DNA of 64,000 nucleotides from Buddleja alternifolia (Eukaryota > Streptophyta > Magnoliopsida > Lamiales > Scrophulariaceae), in NCBI GenBank assembly GCA_019426215.1, contig CM033393.1, positions 48,052,645-48,116,644 on the forward strand. The letters run 5' to 3'. A program made the position numbers and the translations under genes. Below the pieces are notes generated by a model that saw only the letters and a list, made by a program, of their open reading frames with translations, made no database searches and was not told where the DNA came from. This document shows, piece by piece, positions 24,401 to 37,272 of this stretch (the stretch's first letter is position 1; every line of letters starts with the position of its first letter).

Positions 24401-27400
24401 GGATATGAATGAAAAAATCAAGCTCATCAACAACTACTCTATTCTAAATTTAAACTTTGTAGCTCATCGGCATAAATTTTGGAATCCTAACTTTAATCAT
24501 ACCTAAATTTAGTGCTTTTGATATACTTAAATATCCTTATGTAAATAAAAATTTTAATGGTAAAATAGTCAAAAATAATAAAAATAAATTTTAAGTATCT
24601 GTAAGATAAAAAGTATAATTATATTATGTTTTTACTATGAAATCACATATAGACAAGATTACTTCTATTTATTTCTTTATTAAAAGAAGAAGATTAAAAA
24701 AAAGTTTAATCTGCTTGAACTTGGAACAGACAAATTTATAATACAAATACACATATAGTATCCACATCGTTGTTTACATTTTAATTTTTAATTAATTATG
24801 TGAATATTACGTGATCGAGAAAATCAAATATCATCACAAAAAGCATAAAAAACAATTTAGTAATAGAGACTTGGGAAAGGTGAGCAATCAGACGCCATTT
24901 TATTAACTTATTTCATTACTAATATTAATTAATCAATTATAATAATGCAAAAAGAAAATTATTAAACCATTGTTCACTCATGGTCTTGGGAGATATATTA
25001 ACATCTGTTATTGTAATTCAATATTTGTTATTTTCATTTACTGATGACTCGCACAAGACTTTATTTTTATTTCTCCGCTTTTCTTTTTACACTCAAGAGC
25101 TTGACTAACCTTATTGATGAAGGGTTCATTTTATTTTATCCGTTCAACTCACTCATTTTGGTATTGTATTAACTATAATTTATTGAATAAAAAATGGAGA
25201 AACTAAAAAATGAATCAAAAACAAAAAGACTACACAAAATATGTCATTTTTGAGCCATAATGAAGAGATTATTATAAGTACATAGAACTCAATGAGAGAA
25301 AAGAATAAATGAAGCGTTCGACCATCAAAATTAAACAAGATAATGAATCATGAATTTACATAAGAATTTATTTAGTTATATTATTATCTAAGTCTCAATT
25401 TTCAATTAACTAAATATCTTCAAATATTTATTCAACCTTTTATTTCAATCAATATTTAATTTTCTAAATAATTATAGTTTATTAATTAGTAAATAGTAGT
25501 TCATTAATTAAGTTATTGTTCAAGTTTTGGATTTATCAAGTTGAACAAGATCTATGTATATGAATTGCTTTAAGGAGATCATATGAGTCAACAAGTTAGG
25601 TAGTTTTACTTTGTATTAGAGTAAAGTGCACATTTAAATGTACATTGGCTATTACGATATTGGATTTTAAGTACCTAACACGCTATTGAAAAAATAAGAG
25701 GAATTGTCGAGAAAGTTTCAATTTGAAAGTACGACTAAATTATACCTTATGTTTCTCTGTAGAAGTTCAATCCGAGCCATGAGTTTTGGATACTCAAGGC
25801 ACCAATTTTCCTACATTATAACCAAATATATATGATAATCAAGATAAAAACAAACAACTAATCTGGGGAGAAGAGAATACAACTCTTGATTTAATGAGAT
25901 TGGAGGAGTACTCGAAATAAAACCAAGAAATTTGAATAATTATTTAATAGATGGACCTAAATGCAACCATATATCATAGTAGCACGAGCTAATGAAAAGG
26001 AAAAACAAATAATACAGAAAATTCATAATATATATTTGTTTTTTAAGCACGGTACTGATAATTTCTTGTTTAGATTATATTTTCAAATTTGTTGATAGAT
26101 GAAGTAATAAGACCACGAAATGAATGAAATAACCCAAATAAATTAAACAAAAAATTATACAAGAAATTAATTTGTAAAAGTGAAATCGAAATAAATAGAG
26201 AAAAAGTAAGAAAATACATTTAAAAACTAAACCATCAGTTCTTATTACTGAAAGAATTGTCTTTAGTAAAATACATTTGTGTAAGTATTAGAGCAAATTC
26301 AACACATAATTGCACGCTAATGTAACGTCTAAGGACTCGTGGTAGTTTTGTAATTTATATTATTTTACAATTCGAGGGCAGTACAAGAAGAATCTTTAGA
26401 TTTAGAAACACAAAGACTTTTCTACGAGACAGTAAATTAAGTACATAAGATCAAGCAAAAAATATGAAATAAAAATATTAGTTGTCGCAATACCTTGGGT
26501 TGTGAATCCGTGCTAAGTTTATTCTCAGCGTAAGAGTATCTTTCATATCTTTCAATAATTCTCTCCATGCTACAATGATAGAGTGCAAATACACATTAAA
26601 TTCTGCCAAGAAACATCATATATACATAGGGCACACGGAGATGTAGAAATTTTGCACGCAACATCAACCAGATGCATTTACCTATTTGGTCTGTTGTTTG
26701 ATCACTTGGAAATACCTTGCATTACTATCATATTTATTTGATTAAATTGATGTATCTTGCATATTGGAACTTTGATTATAGACGTATATGTTCATTGTTC
26801 CAAAGGGGGGAGAAAATTAAAAACCTCAACAACTCTAATGTCGAATCAATTTGCTATTACGACCATTTGGCTAGCTGGTTGGATTTTTCTACATGCGTAA
26901 ATTTTTTAATTCAAATTCAAAATAATAGCGAGAACTTCACAAAAAACATCAATTTAAAGGCTAAGAACGTTATTAGCTCATTTACAGGAGTGGAAATTGC
27001 AAAAGAAGGCATGTACACAGACCTCATATATGTAATGTTTTGTTGGTATACAACAAGATTACTTGCTGTATAACACTTAGCACATGATTGCCATTACGGA
27101 ATAGTTGAAGCAACACATACTTGTGCCAGTAAGATATTAATTCTACGGACTTGCATTATATATAGGGAAAGATAGTAACCTTTATAAACTAAATTTTTCC
27201 ATCAACACTTTCATAACTCCAACTCTGGAATTAAGTTAAAGCATCTCATTAAATCATTTGACAATAAATGACGCTACAGCCTTCATCCTCGCAAGGTTAT
27301 ATGCTAGTTGGGGGGGGGGGGGGGGGGGGGGAATTTGTGTGATGTCTATCATTTTATGAGCAAAAGCTAAAGGATTCATTATATTGACTGCCAAACGAGA

Positions 27401-27698
27401 ATAATTTTCATGTTCGAAGATAATATCCATGATAAAAATTTCCGGATATGCTAATATATGAAGTGATAGAAAAAGTATCATAATGTTGATAAATACATAT
27501 CATAATACTTGAGTACTATTGTTAGGTAGAAAAGCTTGTTTTACTAATTGGCTTTAACCTACATACTTGAGATTAGGCCAAAGAAAAATACTTTAAGATA
27601 TTAAAAGATTCTGTTGTTTGTATATATGTTACCATAAGCACACCCCATGCTCTATCAAGTACAAGTTTATTTATAAGTATTGTTGGATTTCATAGAGA

Positions 27699-27738
<40 letters not shown>

Positions 27739-30700
27739 GATGATACTACTAGACAAGTATATATAATACATATTGAAAAAATATTCATTTAGATTTTTCT
27801 TTGTACTATTCAGCTCAAGTTTTGGATGATACCATGGATATGTATTTGATGCCGTTATCAAATAATATGACATATTAAGATGCAGAAGGCGTGGCCATAG
27901 ACAACATAAATGTTGTAGAAGGCTTGGTCACAAACATAAATGTTTTATTATGACTTGTATGGCTAAAAGGTTACCCCATCTTGTTCTTCAGAAGAGCAAA
28001 TTAACCTCTTTGTTGATAAAAAAAATAGCTAATATCGCTCAATTTTAATTTTTTATCATTTATTGATATATAAAAGTAACAAATATTCCCTTGCATAAAT
28101 ATGATGAAACTGTCCTTTTTTATTTATATAATTTAACTACACAAATATTGAATATAAAATTAGTTAGTAATGTAATATTATCTCAAAAAATGTGAACTGA
28201 AATAAATTTATTTGTTAACATTCTTACTATTTTATTCAAGATAATGCAAACTATGAAAACAAAAAATTTATATTGTCATAGATTCTAAGTTTTTATATTT
28301 ATTTTTTATGAAATAAGTAAACATATCACATATCCATTACAATGCTTAGTAACTTTTAACATCGCTATGCTTATATATTACTTTTAGTTTCAAAATATCG
28401 AAGTAATAAACACTATAATAAATAATATATACGTATTATTCATTTATATATTTTGAATAGATTTATTATCAAATATATTGCTACTTATATGTATTAAATA
28501 AGTAATAAATACTATTTTAAATAATTATAAAAATGATAAATAAAGTAAGGAAATTAATTAAATTTATTATTATTGTAATGGTATATTTATAATTAAAGTT
28601 TAACTAATAATAGATATGAGGAAATGGTCATTTTTCATAGAAACACAATACGCGCGGTAATGAACAATTTTTATCAAGACTAACGCCCATCTTTTCAGGA
28701 ATTCAACATGGGGGTGTAAAATGCGCTTTACCCTTAGATAATTAATAAAATAAAATAAAACTCAGGTATTTTATTATAAAGTTGAGTTGTTGCCTGATCC
28801 TTACAAACTACTAAAACATTTTCTAATTATTATAACATATTTCGTCAATAGAGTAATGTTTATAGAAAATAACTTTGAACTCAAGCTCTCCAGCTTATTT
28901 ATGACATCAAAACAAGCTCCTTTTAACATGACTATACGAATTACATTATAAAAAAAAAAAAAAGAGCATATGAACACAAAATTGTCTTATATGTATAATA
29001 AAACTTACAGCAGTTTTAATTTATCCAGATACTTTAGAAACTTATTTTTGGAATATGATGTAACATCTTATAATCTCCGATCAAATTCTATAAGATCCAG
29101 AAACTTATTCAATATTTTGGATATAGCTTAGTTGAACACCCTTAAAACAGAAACGCTAAAATATGGTACTTTTTTTTCCTAGTGAATTGGCTATATGTTG
29201 TTGAAGAAATAGACACCGAGATTCTGCCTGAGTCGAGGATTTCTCTTTCTTTAAGACTTTATTTGCACTTTTTCTGCTAAGTATCAGCAAATAAGTCTTC
29301 CAAGATAAAACATGCAAAATTATATTCAAGTAGCAGTATTTGAATATTTTTGAATAGAGCAAATATGAAGAAAATGAAAATTGTTTAATTTCAATGTAAT
29401 ATGACGTGTTTCTTTCGGATTCAGGGATCAAGTATTTATAGGAAGTATAGAGTCACTAGTGAAAAGTTACACTGATTTGGATAGGCTTTGAACGAAAAGA
29501 TGGCACCTTTTCGTTCAAGCTGAACAGTCATGGCACCAAAATTAAACCATGGGTTTAACGGTCAGAAATTTAAATTTTGGCACTCAAAATGAATCAAATT
29601 TGTAACTTTTCCATACTCAAATTAAAATTTTCAGCAAAAAGATATACTACCACGACCACCGACGGCACGCGAGCACGGGCCACAGCCCAGCCTGACTGGC
29701 CTCGGTCCGCGGCATAGGTGAACCCTCCACTCCCTTTTAGCTTATCAATTTAAGTATTCTAGCAAGTACATTTATTATATACCCACTTCAACTTCCTTAT
29801 TTTTTCTATGTGGGATAAATAACTTCCTCATAAATGTTCAAAACATATTCCATTTAATTCTTCATTAAACACTTGTTTTATAAAAACATTTATTACGAAA
29901 ATTCCAACATATATATATATATATCATATATTGTGAATATTAATCATCATTTAATATTTAACAACCGGAAATAATTTGCAATCAACTAGCAACAATCAAC
30001 TATTAACTATATAGCTAGGATGGCTGGAGCCATGTATTTAGATTCTCAAATATGTAATTAACACCAATTTGCTTCTGGTTTATTGAGCAGTTTGCAATCT
30101 TCATATTTAATGATTGTCTTAAAATAGAAGTTCTACAATTTCAAATCTCTTTGTCCTACAGCATGCCTTGCTTTTTATTTTCTCACCTATCAAGTCAAAG
30201 CTGTCATACGTAAATCATTTATTAGAATTTGTACCACCTAGCTACAGGAAGAAAACAATTTTTTTTTTGTTTTATACTAAGAGTTTCACCCGGCCGGACG
30301 CCGGAAATTAATCCCTTTGAGGCATAAAGATCACCGAAATGGATTTTGCCTCTCTTAATAAAGTCTTTTCCATACACACGGCCAGAGATCAAAACCTAGA
30401 CAGTATGTTTAAGGAACTCAATTATCTACCAACTGTAATGGACCTTGTTGGAAGAAGAAAACAAAATTAACCAGTGAGAAAATATTTAATATAACTAGGG
30501 AACTTCCGAATAGTTATTCTCAATATAAATTTTTTGATAGTGCTTTAATTAAAGCAGCTCTGTCATTTTTTCCAGTTGTTAGAATTCAGGAGTAAGTGAC
30601 ATGATTGTATTTACCAAATGTAATAGAATTGCACGATTAAGATTATAAAATAGAATTGATTGATGCATCACAATTCTATGCTGACGACATAATGATAGAA

Positions 30701-32897
30701 AATAATTAGTCATTATTTACATTTTCTGAAAGGCACGATTTTATCATGTTTCTTCTAAAACTTTAAAATAGATTTGCTGATAGTAATATAATAATGACTG
30801 CATAGTTAAAAAAATTCAACAAATTACAAGTGACTACTAGTATAACACATTTTATAGAATGAACTCAACAGTTTTTTAGTATAACGTGTAAAATCTTTAA
30901 ATTTCTTTACATAATTTATGCTAGATTTAAGATCACAACTTAAATAAGCAATTAACTAAGGTTTTCAAATAAATTTAAATTATTCGTTTTTTCTTGCTAA
31001 TTAACATAGTTAATTAATGTACTCCATGCATAATGTATGAAAAAAATAATATAAGGACCCAACGTCACTCCAAACCCCCTGTAAATCTGTCAATGTTAAC
31101 AATGGAAACCAAGTGATCAAACTAGTATACTGCAAATCTAGCTCGAATATGGTTTGGTCAAGCACAAGCCATTTACAGGGCAAGTGAATTATAATTGTGA
31201 TGTGATTTGTGTAAACTTTAACTAGAGTGATTAATCATGAAACAATTGAATCATTCTTGTCATGTGATCGGTGGACTTCGATCAAGTTTGTTCTAGTATG
31301 TAAAATTTTGCATGGCAATTGTGAGAATTTCTGTTGTTATTATACACATGTTAATTATTAATTGTCAATTGTAACAATTGACACATAATATGTCAGTTGA
31401 TACTGATAACTTATACTGTATAACTTATACTGTATAACTTATAATAATGAAAATAACCATGGTAATAAAACAAAAATTGTAACCATTGCAATGATCAAAC
31501 TAGCATACTGCAAATCTACCTCGAATATGGTTTGGTCGAGCACAAGCCATTTACAGGGCAAGTGAATTATAATTGTGATGTGATTTGTGTAAACCTTAAC
31601 TAGAGTCATTAATCATGAAACAATTGAATCATTCTTGTCATGTGATCGGTGGATTTCGATCAAGTTTGTTCTAGTATATAAAATTTTGCATGACAACTCA
31701 TAGTGAGAATTTCTGATGTTATTATACAGATGTTAATTATTAATTGTCAATTGTAACAATTGACACATAATATTCTGTATAACTTAAAATAATGAAAACA
31801 ACCATTGTAATAAAACAAGAATTATAGTCACTTAATATACATAAATAAATTGCAAATTTTTTTACATCATCATTTATTTTTATTTTTTCTTCTTCTCCTT
31901 GCAATGAGACCATATTAATTTGAGAAAGCAATATGATTGATGGAATATTACATGCAACTCTTAACAAGATTTTCATAGTTCATATGCACCAACATGAAGG
32001 GGTGCACCAAAGAAATTTAAGTCAAGAATCATACTTCAATAGGGCTCAATTTGGTTTCTCAAAATCCCCAAACCCAAAATTTTGTGACTAATATAATATA
32101 ATTAATTAAAATAATTGACATAAATGGCCTTATAATCTGTCACTATCTTCTGCAGACTGACTCAAACCTATTATTGAGGATATATACTGCTTTAGTTCAG
32201 AAGAACTGAACTATACATCTATATCTATCTATCTATCTATATATATATTGTCCACTTATGAAATATGACAAATTAATAGTGATTTATATACAGTTCACCA
32301 AACTGATAATAGTAGAAGCCAAGGACAAATAACAAGAGTTTAGAGGAGGAATAAAATACCTTGGAGATCAGAAAAGAAAAACTAAAAATAAAATTAAGCA
32401 ACATTCTCAGTCATGAATGACCAAGTACAGCATGAAATCAAGTATATATACCTCCAAGTCAGAAAATCATTTCACAAACAAAAACTTGATGATAATTCAA
32501 ATAGTACATTATACTTGAACTAATAAGAAAGATACACACACACACATATATATAGCAAGCTGTGGTGAAAGATCTAAATACTTCAAAAATTGAATTTATA
32601 TATCATGATCGAATCCCTTGGCTTGAAGAAAACATCAGAAAAAATTGATGAAAATAATTTCTTAATTGTAATAAAAGGAATTTTGAGAAATAATAAGGAT
32701 AAAGATTATTACCTAGATTCAGAAGAATACTCAAAGAGCTTTCCTTTGGTGGAAAAAACAATCAAAGCAACATCAGCATCACATAATACAGAGATCTCAT
32801 TAGCCTTTTTCAAAAGTCCAGACCTTCTCTTTGAAAACGTCACTTGTCTGCTAATCTTGTTCTCGATCCGCTTCAACTCAACCCTACCTCTCCCCAT
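21459..32897 (-). CDS. FUL: MADS-box transcription factor, FRUITFULL/AP1 clade (8 exons, 260 aa)
   Basis: Exons in coding order: 32897-32713, 26569-26494, 25810-25746, 23100-23001, 22911-22870, 22471-22430, 22347-22229 and 21612-21459. Sizes 185, 76, 65, 100, 42, 42, 119 and 154 match the conserved AP1/FUL pattern, and all borders are GT/AG and in frame. Residues 1-60 are the MADS domain ([20 protein letters not shown] ... GKLFEYS), 61-90 the I region and about 90-170 the K-box coiled coil. The end [12 protein letters not shown] corresponds to the FUL motif PPWMLRHVN. There is no euAP1 farnesylation tail, so FUL type is favoured over AP1. The product should bind CArG boxes as a dimer or in a quartet with SEP proteins and act in meristem identity and fruit development. 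Exon 8 carries small in-frame duplications. Introns total about 10.7 kb, intron 1 alone 6.1 kb, and hold many transposons. Confidence 0.94.
21910..22168. repeat. Near-palindromic MITE in FUL intron 7
   Basis: A 259-bp inverted repeat beginning GGGATAATTACACTC and ending AATTATCCC; both arms carry ACACCCCCTC / GAGGGGGTGT. It could fold into one long hairpin in the transcript. Same family as 11882 and 63616. Confidence 0.8.
23190..23600. repeat. Diverged tandem duplication beside FUL exon 4
   Basis: The block near 23195-23300 (TGCTTCTTTCTCCATTTCAG ... AACTCGACTGTG) is repeated near 23440-23560 (TGCATCTTTCTCCATTGCGG ... AACTCGACTATA). Both lie in intron 3. Confidence 0.55.
23630..24670. repeat. 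Three-copy diverged direct repeat in FUL intron 3
   Basis: Copies at about 23630-23850, 24055-24255 and 24500-24670 share the order AAACTTTTGA, TACCTAA, TTTTAATGGCAAAA, AATAAAAATAA, TCACATATAGATAA. Spacing is about 420-440 bp. No coding sense. Confidence 0.6.
27310..27331. repeat. 22-base G homopolymer
   Basis: An uninterrupted run of 22 G on the + strand inside FUL intron 1; on the FUL transcript it is a C run. Confidence 0.9.
27702..27735. repeat. TA microsatellite in FUL intron 1
   Basis: About 17 TA units. Confidence 0.9.
29196..29909 (-). mobile_element. Solo LTR, Copia-like (714 bp)
   Basis: Ends TGTTG and CAACA form the canonical inverted LTR tips. On the minus strand it starts TGTTGGAATTTTCG, and a TATAAATA box lies near 29430-29440 ahead of a putative transcript start. 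No internal coding sequence adjoins it. The flanks are TA-rich, so the 5-bp target duplication cannot be settled. It lies in FUL intron 1 in the same orientation as the gene, so its promoter could act on FUL. Confidence 0.7.
30259..30453 (-). mobile_element. tRNA-derived SINE in FUL intron 1
   Basis: An 11-bp target duplication GAAGAAAACAA flanks it (30248-30258 and 30454-30464). On the minus strand the head has an A-box-like CAGTTGGTAGATAA and a B-box-like GTTTTGATCTC, and the 3' end is an A run. Same family as the truncated copy at 55107. Confidence 0.8.
31115..31835. repeat. 378-bp tandem duplication in FUL intron 1
   Basis: The sequence starting GATCAAACTAG at 31115 restarts at 31493 and runs to about 31835 with few differences. 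Each copy contains a short palindromic segment TCAATTGTAACAATTGA. Confidence 0.9.
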
Positions 32898-33084
32898 TTC
32901 TTCTTCTTCAATATCAAGATTAAGAAGGATATATATACATATATAAAGGTGTATATATATAGTGAGAGAGAGAGAGAAATGATGAGAAAACCCTAAATTG
33001 GTTAGTAGGGTGGGTTCACACAAACTAACTTAACCAATAAAATGGAATCGTAGGAGTATATATGATATATATAAATATATATAT

Positions 33085-33102
33085 GGGGGGGGGGGGGGGG
33101 GG
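33085..33102. repeat. 18-base G homopolymer near the FUL start site
   Basis: A run of 18 G on the + strand (C run on the FUL sense strand) between the presumed TATA box and the start codon, so probably within or just before the 5' UTR. Confidence 0.85.
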
Positions 33103-33130
33103 TGGTTTCTTATCCTGACATTATACTATC

Positions 33131-33138
33131 TATTTATA
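33131..33138 (-). promoter_or_regulatory. Probable FUL TATA box
   Basis: TATAAATA on the minus strand, about 235 bp before the ATG. The leader that follows has TA- and GA-rich tracts (32930-32980). A C(A/T)8G element lies at 33035-33044 within CCAATAAAATGG; whether it is a MADS site is unproven. Confidence 0.55.
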
Positions 33139-33542
33139 AGGCAAAAGGCAAGTCATACTTGTTCCTTAAAGCATTGGTTCTTTCTTTCCTTCTCTTTATA
33201 TATATATATATAGTGTATATATATTGTTATATATAGTCGGATACATGAAAACTGAAAACCAGAAGTGGAAAGAGAAAAGAGGTGGTAATTGGGGAGATGG
33301 GTTGTCGAGTGGGGATTGGGTAAAGGGTTTGTGTATTCGTTAATGTTTCGATTTGGGCCGTCGATTTGTGTGAACAATTTCGTACAACCTAACACTAATA
33401 TAGTAGGGTCCCTGCGCCTGGTGTTGTTCATTATGTGGCCTACTATTATTATATATATAGCGCTCTCTCTCTCTCTCTCCTAAGATTTTGTATTCTTGTG
33501 GTGACGGCGCTTCTTAATTCTTTCCTGCTCTACCATCAACTC

Positions 33543-34597
33543 CATCGGACGGATTCAGCCTTCAGGGGAGGGGCCGGGACTTCGAACTTTTATTTTAGTG
33601 TACATATAATTTTATGGTATGACCTCCAAATAATTATAAAATAATATTGTGCATATGAAACAAGAAGGTGATTAGTCCAATCGGTAAGGCATGAGTATTA
33701 AGAGCTTTGCCCCCTTGCGAGGGGCCTGGTTCGATTTAGTTTTGGCCATTTAATCTATTCTTTTATTTTTCTTGCTCTTGTTTTTTTTTCCTTTTTGAAA
33801 GCTTATTTAGAAATGGATGACTTCAAATTTTAATTGTATTCAATTCATGTCTTTTAATGTCTTTGTTTTTTAATTAAAAAAGTAATTGTCATTTTAAAAA
33901 GTTAAATTATAAATAACAATATATTTTATTTTTTTTTGAACTTCTTTTTCTACTTATTAGGATTAAAAATTAAGAATTAACTAACATTTTTCTTTTTTGA
34001 GTTTCTCTTCTACATTTGACTACAATTAGAATTAGCAAACACTTATTATGACATGAACAAATCCAAAAACAAAAAAAAGTGGTTCATCATTCAATTGTTT
34101 AGATTTTCGAGTTTATTCACCATAAGGTACGAACTAATAATATTATATTATGTTTCAATCTTTTCAAATAGTATCATAATATTGTTAAAAATTTGTAGTT
34201 CCATAAATTGATTATATTAGTGTTAATAGTAATTTTTTTTGAGAAATTCATTATATAATTGTTAAAAAATTTGCTGTTGATTTATTTTTTATTTTTTGAT
34301 TTATTATTATTTTATTATGCCAATTAATTGTACATTGATTTGTAATAAACACAACATTCTTTTAACTAATTTTTTTAGCATACTTCGATAAATTCTTTTA
34401 AAAATAGCTTATATATTTCGAAACTACTATAAGTTTATTGAAAGTTAATTTTGTTTTTTCTTACACGTAATAATCATTATTTTACTTATCTAATAAAACT
34501 AAAATAAGCTTGAGTATATACTTATAAATATTGATTGGGGGAAAAAATTATAATGGTCATTCGGCCCCCCAAGCATTCATTCCTAGATCCGTCCCTG
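33543..34597. mobile_element. Probable relative of the CAGGGACGGAG hAT family
   Basis: The right end CCTAGATCCGTCCCTG is an inverted match to the tip of the element in the GST exon. The left end CGGACGGATTCAGCC followed by GGGGAGGGGCC fits a decayed left tip. No target duplication is recognisable. It contains the tRNA-like stretch at 33668-33740. Confidence 0.45.
33668..33740 (+). repeat. tRNA-like (SINE head) fragment
   Basis: ATTAGTCCAATCGGTAAGGC resembles an A box and GGTTCGATTTA a B box, with a stem-like CCCCTTGCGAGGGG between. It does not fold as a full tRNA, so a SINE relic is more likely. Confidence 0.45.
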
Positions 34598-34750
34598 CTT
34601 ACGTCCCACTTGCAATAACTAGTTTGAATCAAATAATTTGAAAGCCATAAATTTTAAATTTGTTTATAGATTTATTGAGCTTGTTTGGATTATTTGAAAT
34701 TGTAATGATATCAAATTTCTTGATAGATATTTGAGCTATTTTTTCAATCA

Positions 34751-35101
34751 TAGGGGTGCCCACGACTCGAGCCTAACCGATTTCTCGGCTTGAGCTCAAC
34801 GAGCCTGAGAAAAATGAGCTCGAGTTCGAGCTTAGAAAAAATAAAGGTTTTTCAGTTAATATATATAGTATTATTAATATTGTATTAATATATATATATA
34901 AAAAATAAATATTATAATATTATAAGATATTATATTATATGTATGTATATATTTAAAATAAATAAATGTTATATTATATATATTAAAAAAAATTAAAAAT
35001 ATTATTTTTTATTCAGACTCGTGAGCCTTTGAATAGGCATTTTTGGGCTCAAGCTCGAGTTGAGCTTTTTTCGAGCTGGCTCTGCTCGTTGGTTACCCCT
35101 A
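34751..35101. mobile_element. Non-autonomous hAT-like element with CTCGAG arrays
   Basis: Ends TAGGGGTGCCCACGACTCGAG and GGTTACCCCTA are inverted. Both subterminal parts are rich in GAGCTCGAG/GCTCGAG motifs, as in 44830-45112. The flanking 8-mers do not match clearly. Confidence 0.65.
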
Positions 35102-35329
35102 GTCTAATGCATTTGAAATGACTTGAAAGCCTTCCTGCAAATCCACTCTTTAAATCCCAAATCTTTCAATCCAAAAACAACCTTATAAAATGTTTACATT
35201 TTACATCCCTTAACTATCCATGGGATTACCATTTTGCTCCCTCGACTATGAAAGCTATTTTCTTTCTTAAAATAATATATATATAGATATATATATATAT
35301 ATATATATATATACGCTACCGTCTTATCA

Positions 35330-35437
35330 CATTCTCTAATAATTATAGGCGAGAGCCACAACTCGTGCCAGCCTGAGTTCGAACTCAAGATCTCTCACAA
35401 AAAATGGGAGGTAAATATCACTACACCAACAGATCTT
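35330..35437 (-). repeat. tRNA-derived SINE head
   Basis: On the minus strand GTTGGTGTAGTGATATTT resembles an A box and GAGTTCGAACTCAGG a B box at normal tRNA spacing. The next part downstream is a TA microsatellite (35278-35313). Target duplication not found. Confidence 0.55.
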
Positions 35438-35439
35438 GG

Positions 35440-36905
35440 GTATTTCTTCTTTATGTTTGGAAGAGAGATGGTATTGATTAGCAATTATATGTCAAAAGGA
35501 GAAAATCCCTCCTACATCGAGTGAGAATTTATAAATAATAAATGTCATAGCAAATGAAAATTATTGTCCTCCCTTCCTGTTTTTTCCAAGTAAAATTCAA
35601 CTCTTTAATTATTCTCATTTCTTCCATATATACATGATACATCTACGCTCTTGACTTGCTAGTCCCATCACTTCTCTTATTTCCTTACCTATCTGTTTTT
35701 CTAAGTACAGTTCAACTTTTATAATTAATTCTCGTACATATGATGCTTTGCTACATCCATAATTTTTAATTAATTATCTTTGTACGCTCGTTTTATCAAA
35801 AGTTATATTTAATTATAATCACTTAAAATTCCATTCATGAGGTACAAAGGGGGTTTGGTTGTTAATTATGGAACATGCTATGAAAAAAATAAAACTTTTG
35901 AAAGAAAGTGATTAGCAAGGTCACTGAAATTTCTGAATCAAAGGAGAAAAAAAATGAGGCACTTTTAAAAGTACCTCTAGGTTAAAAAAAAAAATCAAGG
36001 AATCACATTTCTTTGTGATTTTTTTTCTTCTTTTCATTTGGCTATAAAACTCAAAGTTTCATGTATATGACGTGATATGTGTGTGTGTATATGCGCGTAT
36101 AACTGGTATAAGCTTACTTATGCGCGCTTGATATAAGCTTTACTTGCATATGTATATGTGTCTCTATGTTATGATTATATATATTTCGGAATTTTAGTCC
36201 TGTAATTTTTAATTTTACATGTTAATAACATATTTAACGCATATAACATATATATACATGTGTGTATGTTTGTGAAATAAACTTAGATACCACTTATATG
36301 ATACGCATATTTAAATCTTGGGTATGATACAAATAATGTGTGAAATAAAGTTGTAATTTACATGATAATTCATTAACCATATATTTAACTATATATTAAC
36401 AAATAACAAGTTTTGTAATTTACATGATAATTCATTAACCATATATTTAACTATATATTAAACAAATAACAAGTTTTGTAATTTACATGATAATTCATTA
36501 ATAATTGTCAAATATCCTGATGAAGTGATGATGAGCCGTTGCATCAAAAAGAAAATGTTAGAATTCGACGGTAAATAATGTGGGAACAAAAACATATGTG
36601 TCACCATTTTTCATTCGTTCCTTAATATCTAGTGGATATATAGGAAGGGTTTTTAAGTACATTTTCATTATGGAGAATTAAGTGTGACTTAAGAAGTAGT
36701 TACGGTGTCTGATCGGTAACCACCATTTTCTTTTGTTAAAATGAATTTGAAATTAGGGAAAAAATGATCACTGAATCTCTGTCTGGTCGCACCCTAGTCA
36801 TCCACAAGTTAGATTATTCTTTTCGTGCAATATTAGTTTAAGATAAATACAATTATTATTTTATGCTTTTATTAGTGATCTAGTCATATACATATATCAA
36901 AATAC
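35440..36905. other. AT-rich intergenic DNA
   Basis: No gene. It contains a 2.4-copy tandem repeat of 62-63 bp at 36352-36510 (unit starting TGTAATTTACATGATAATTC). Confidence 0.6.
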
Positions 36906-36908
36906 TCA

Positions 36909-37272
36909 GGTTCCATTTGGCCATATTTTCAAGTTCGTTTTTAGAATTTTTTTCTTGAAAATATAAATTATTAATATTCATATGAAAATGTTGAATTTTG
37001 TGTTTAAAAAAATAGTTGTAAGTAGTGTTGATGTGATATAAATATGACATTTTATTGGGATTTGATGTAGGAAGTGACTGAGATAGCTATAAAGTAAAAG
37101 AGAGATGAGAGATAGTATGATATGATTGAAAATTGTAATGATGAATGTTTGTATAAAAAATGTGTAATAAAAAATGAGAATGAGTATATTTTGGAGAAAA
37201 TGAGCTTGGGTGTGAATTTTTGACCCAAAGAATGAAAACACAACTCAAAAAATATGGCCAAACACAGGCTCC
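36909..37272. mobile_element. Small TIR element
   Basis: The left end GGTTCCATTTGGCCATATTTT and the reverse of the right end (GGAGCCTGTGTTTGGCCATA) are inverted repeats. About 364 bp, no coding capacity, target duplication unclear. Confidence 0.6.

Larger units (their letters stand above)
26570..32712 (-). other. FUL intron 1 (6.1 kb)
   Basis: The expected place for regulatory sequence in this clade. It contains a G run (27310-27331), a TA run (27702-27735), a solo LTR, a SINE and a 378-bp tandem duplication. No gene is nested in it. Stretches 24.7-25.7 and 26.7-29.1 kb hold only AT-rich unique-looking sequence. Confidence 0.7.

Noticed and set aside
26717..27073. 118-codon ORF in FUL intron 1
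   Set aside because: AT-rich intron sequence with no recognisable domain; chance ORF.
33668..33740. Possible tRNA gene
   Set aside because: A and B boxes are present but the acceptor and anticodon stems do not form; better explained as a SINE head.
35330..35437. Possible tRNA gene on the minus strand
   Set aside because: B-box palindrome and A box fit, but a complete cloverleaf was not found; SINE head preferred.
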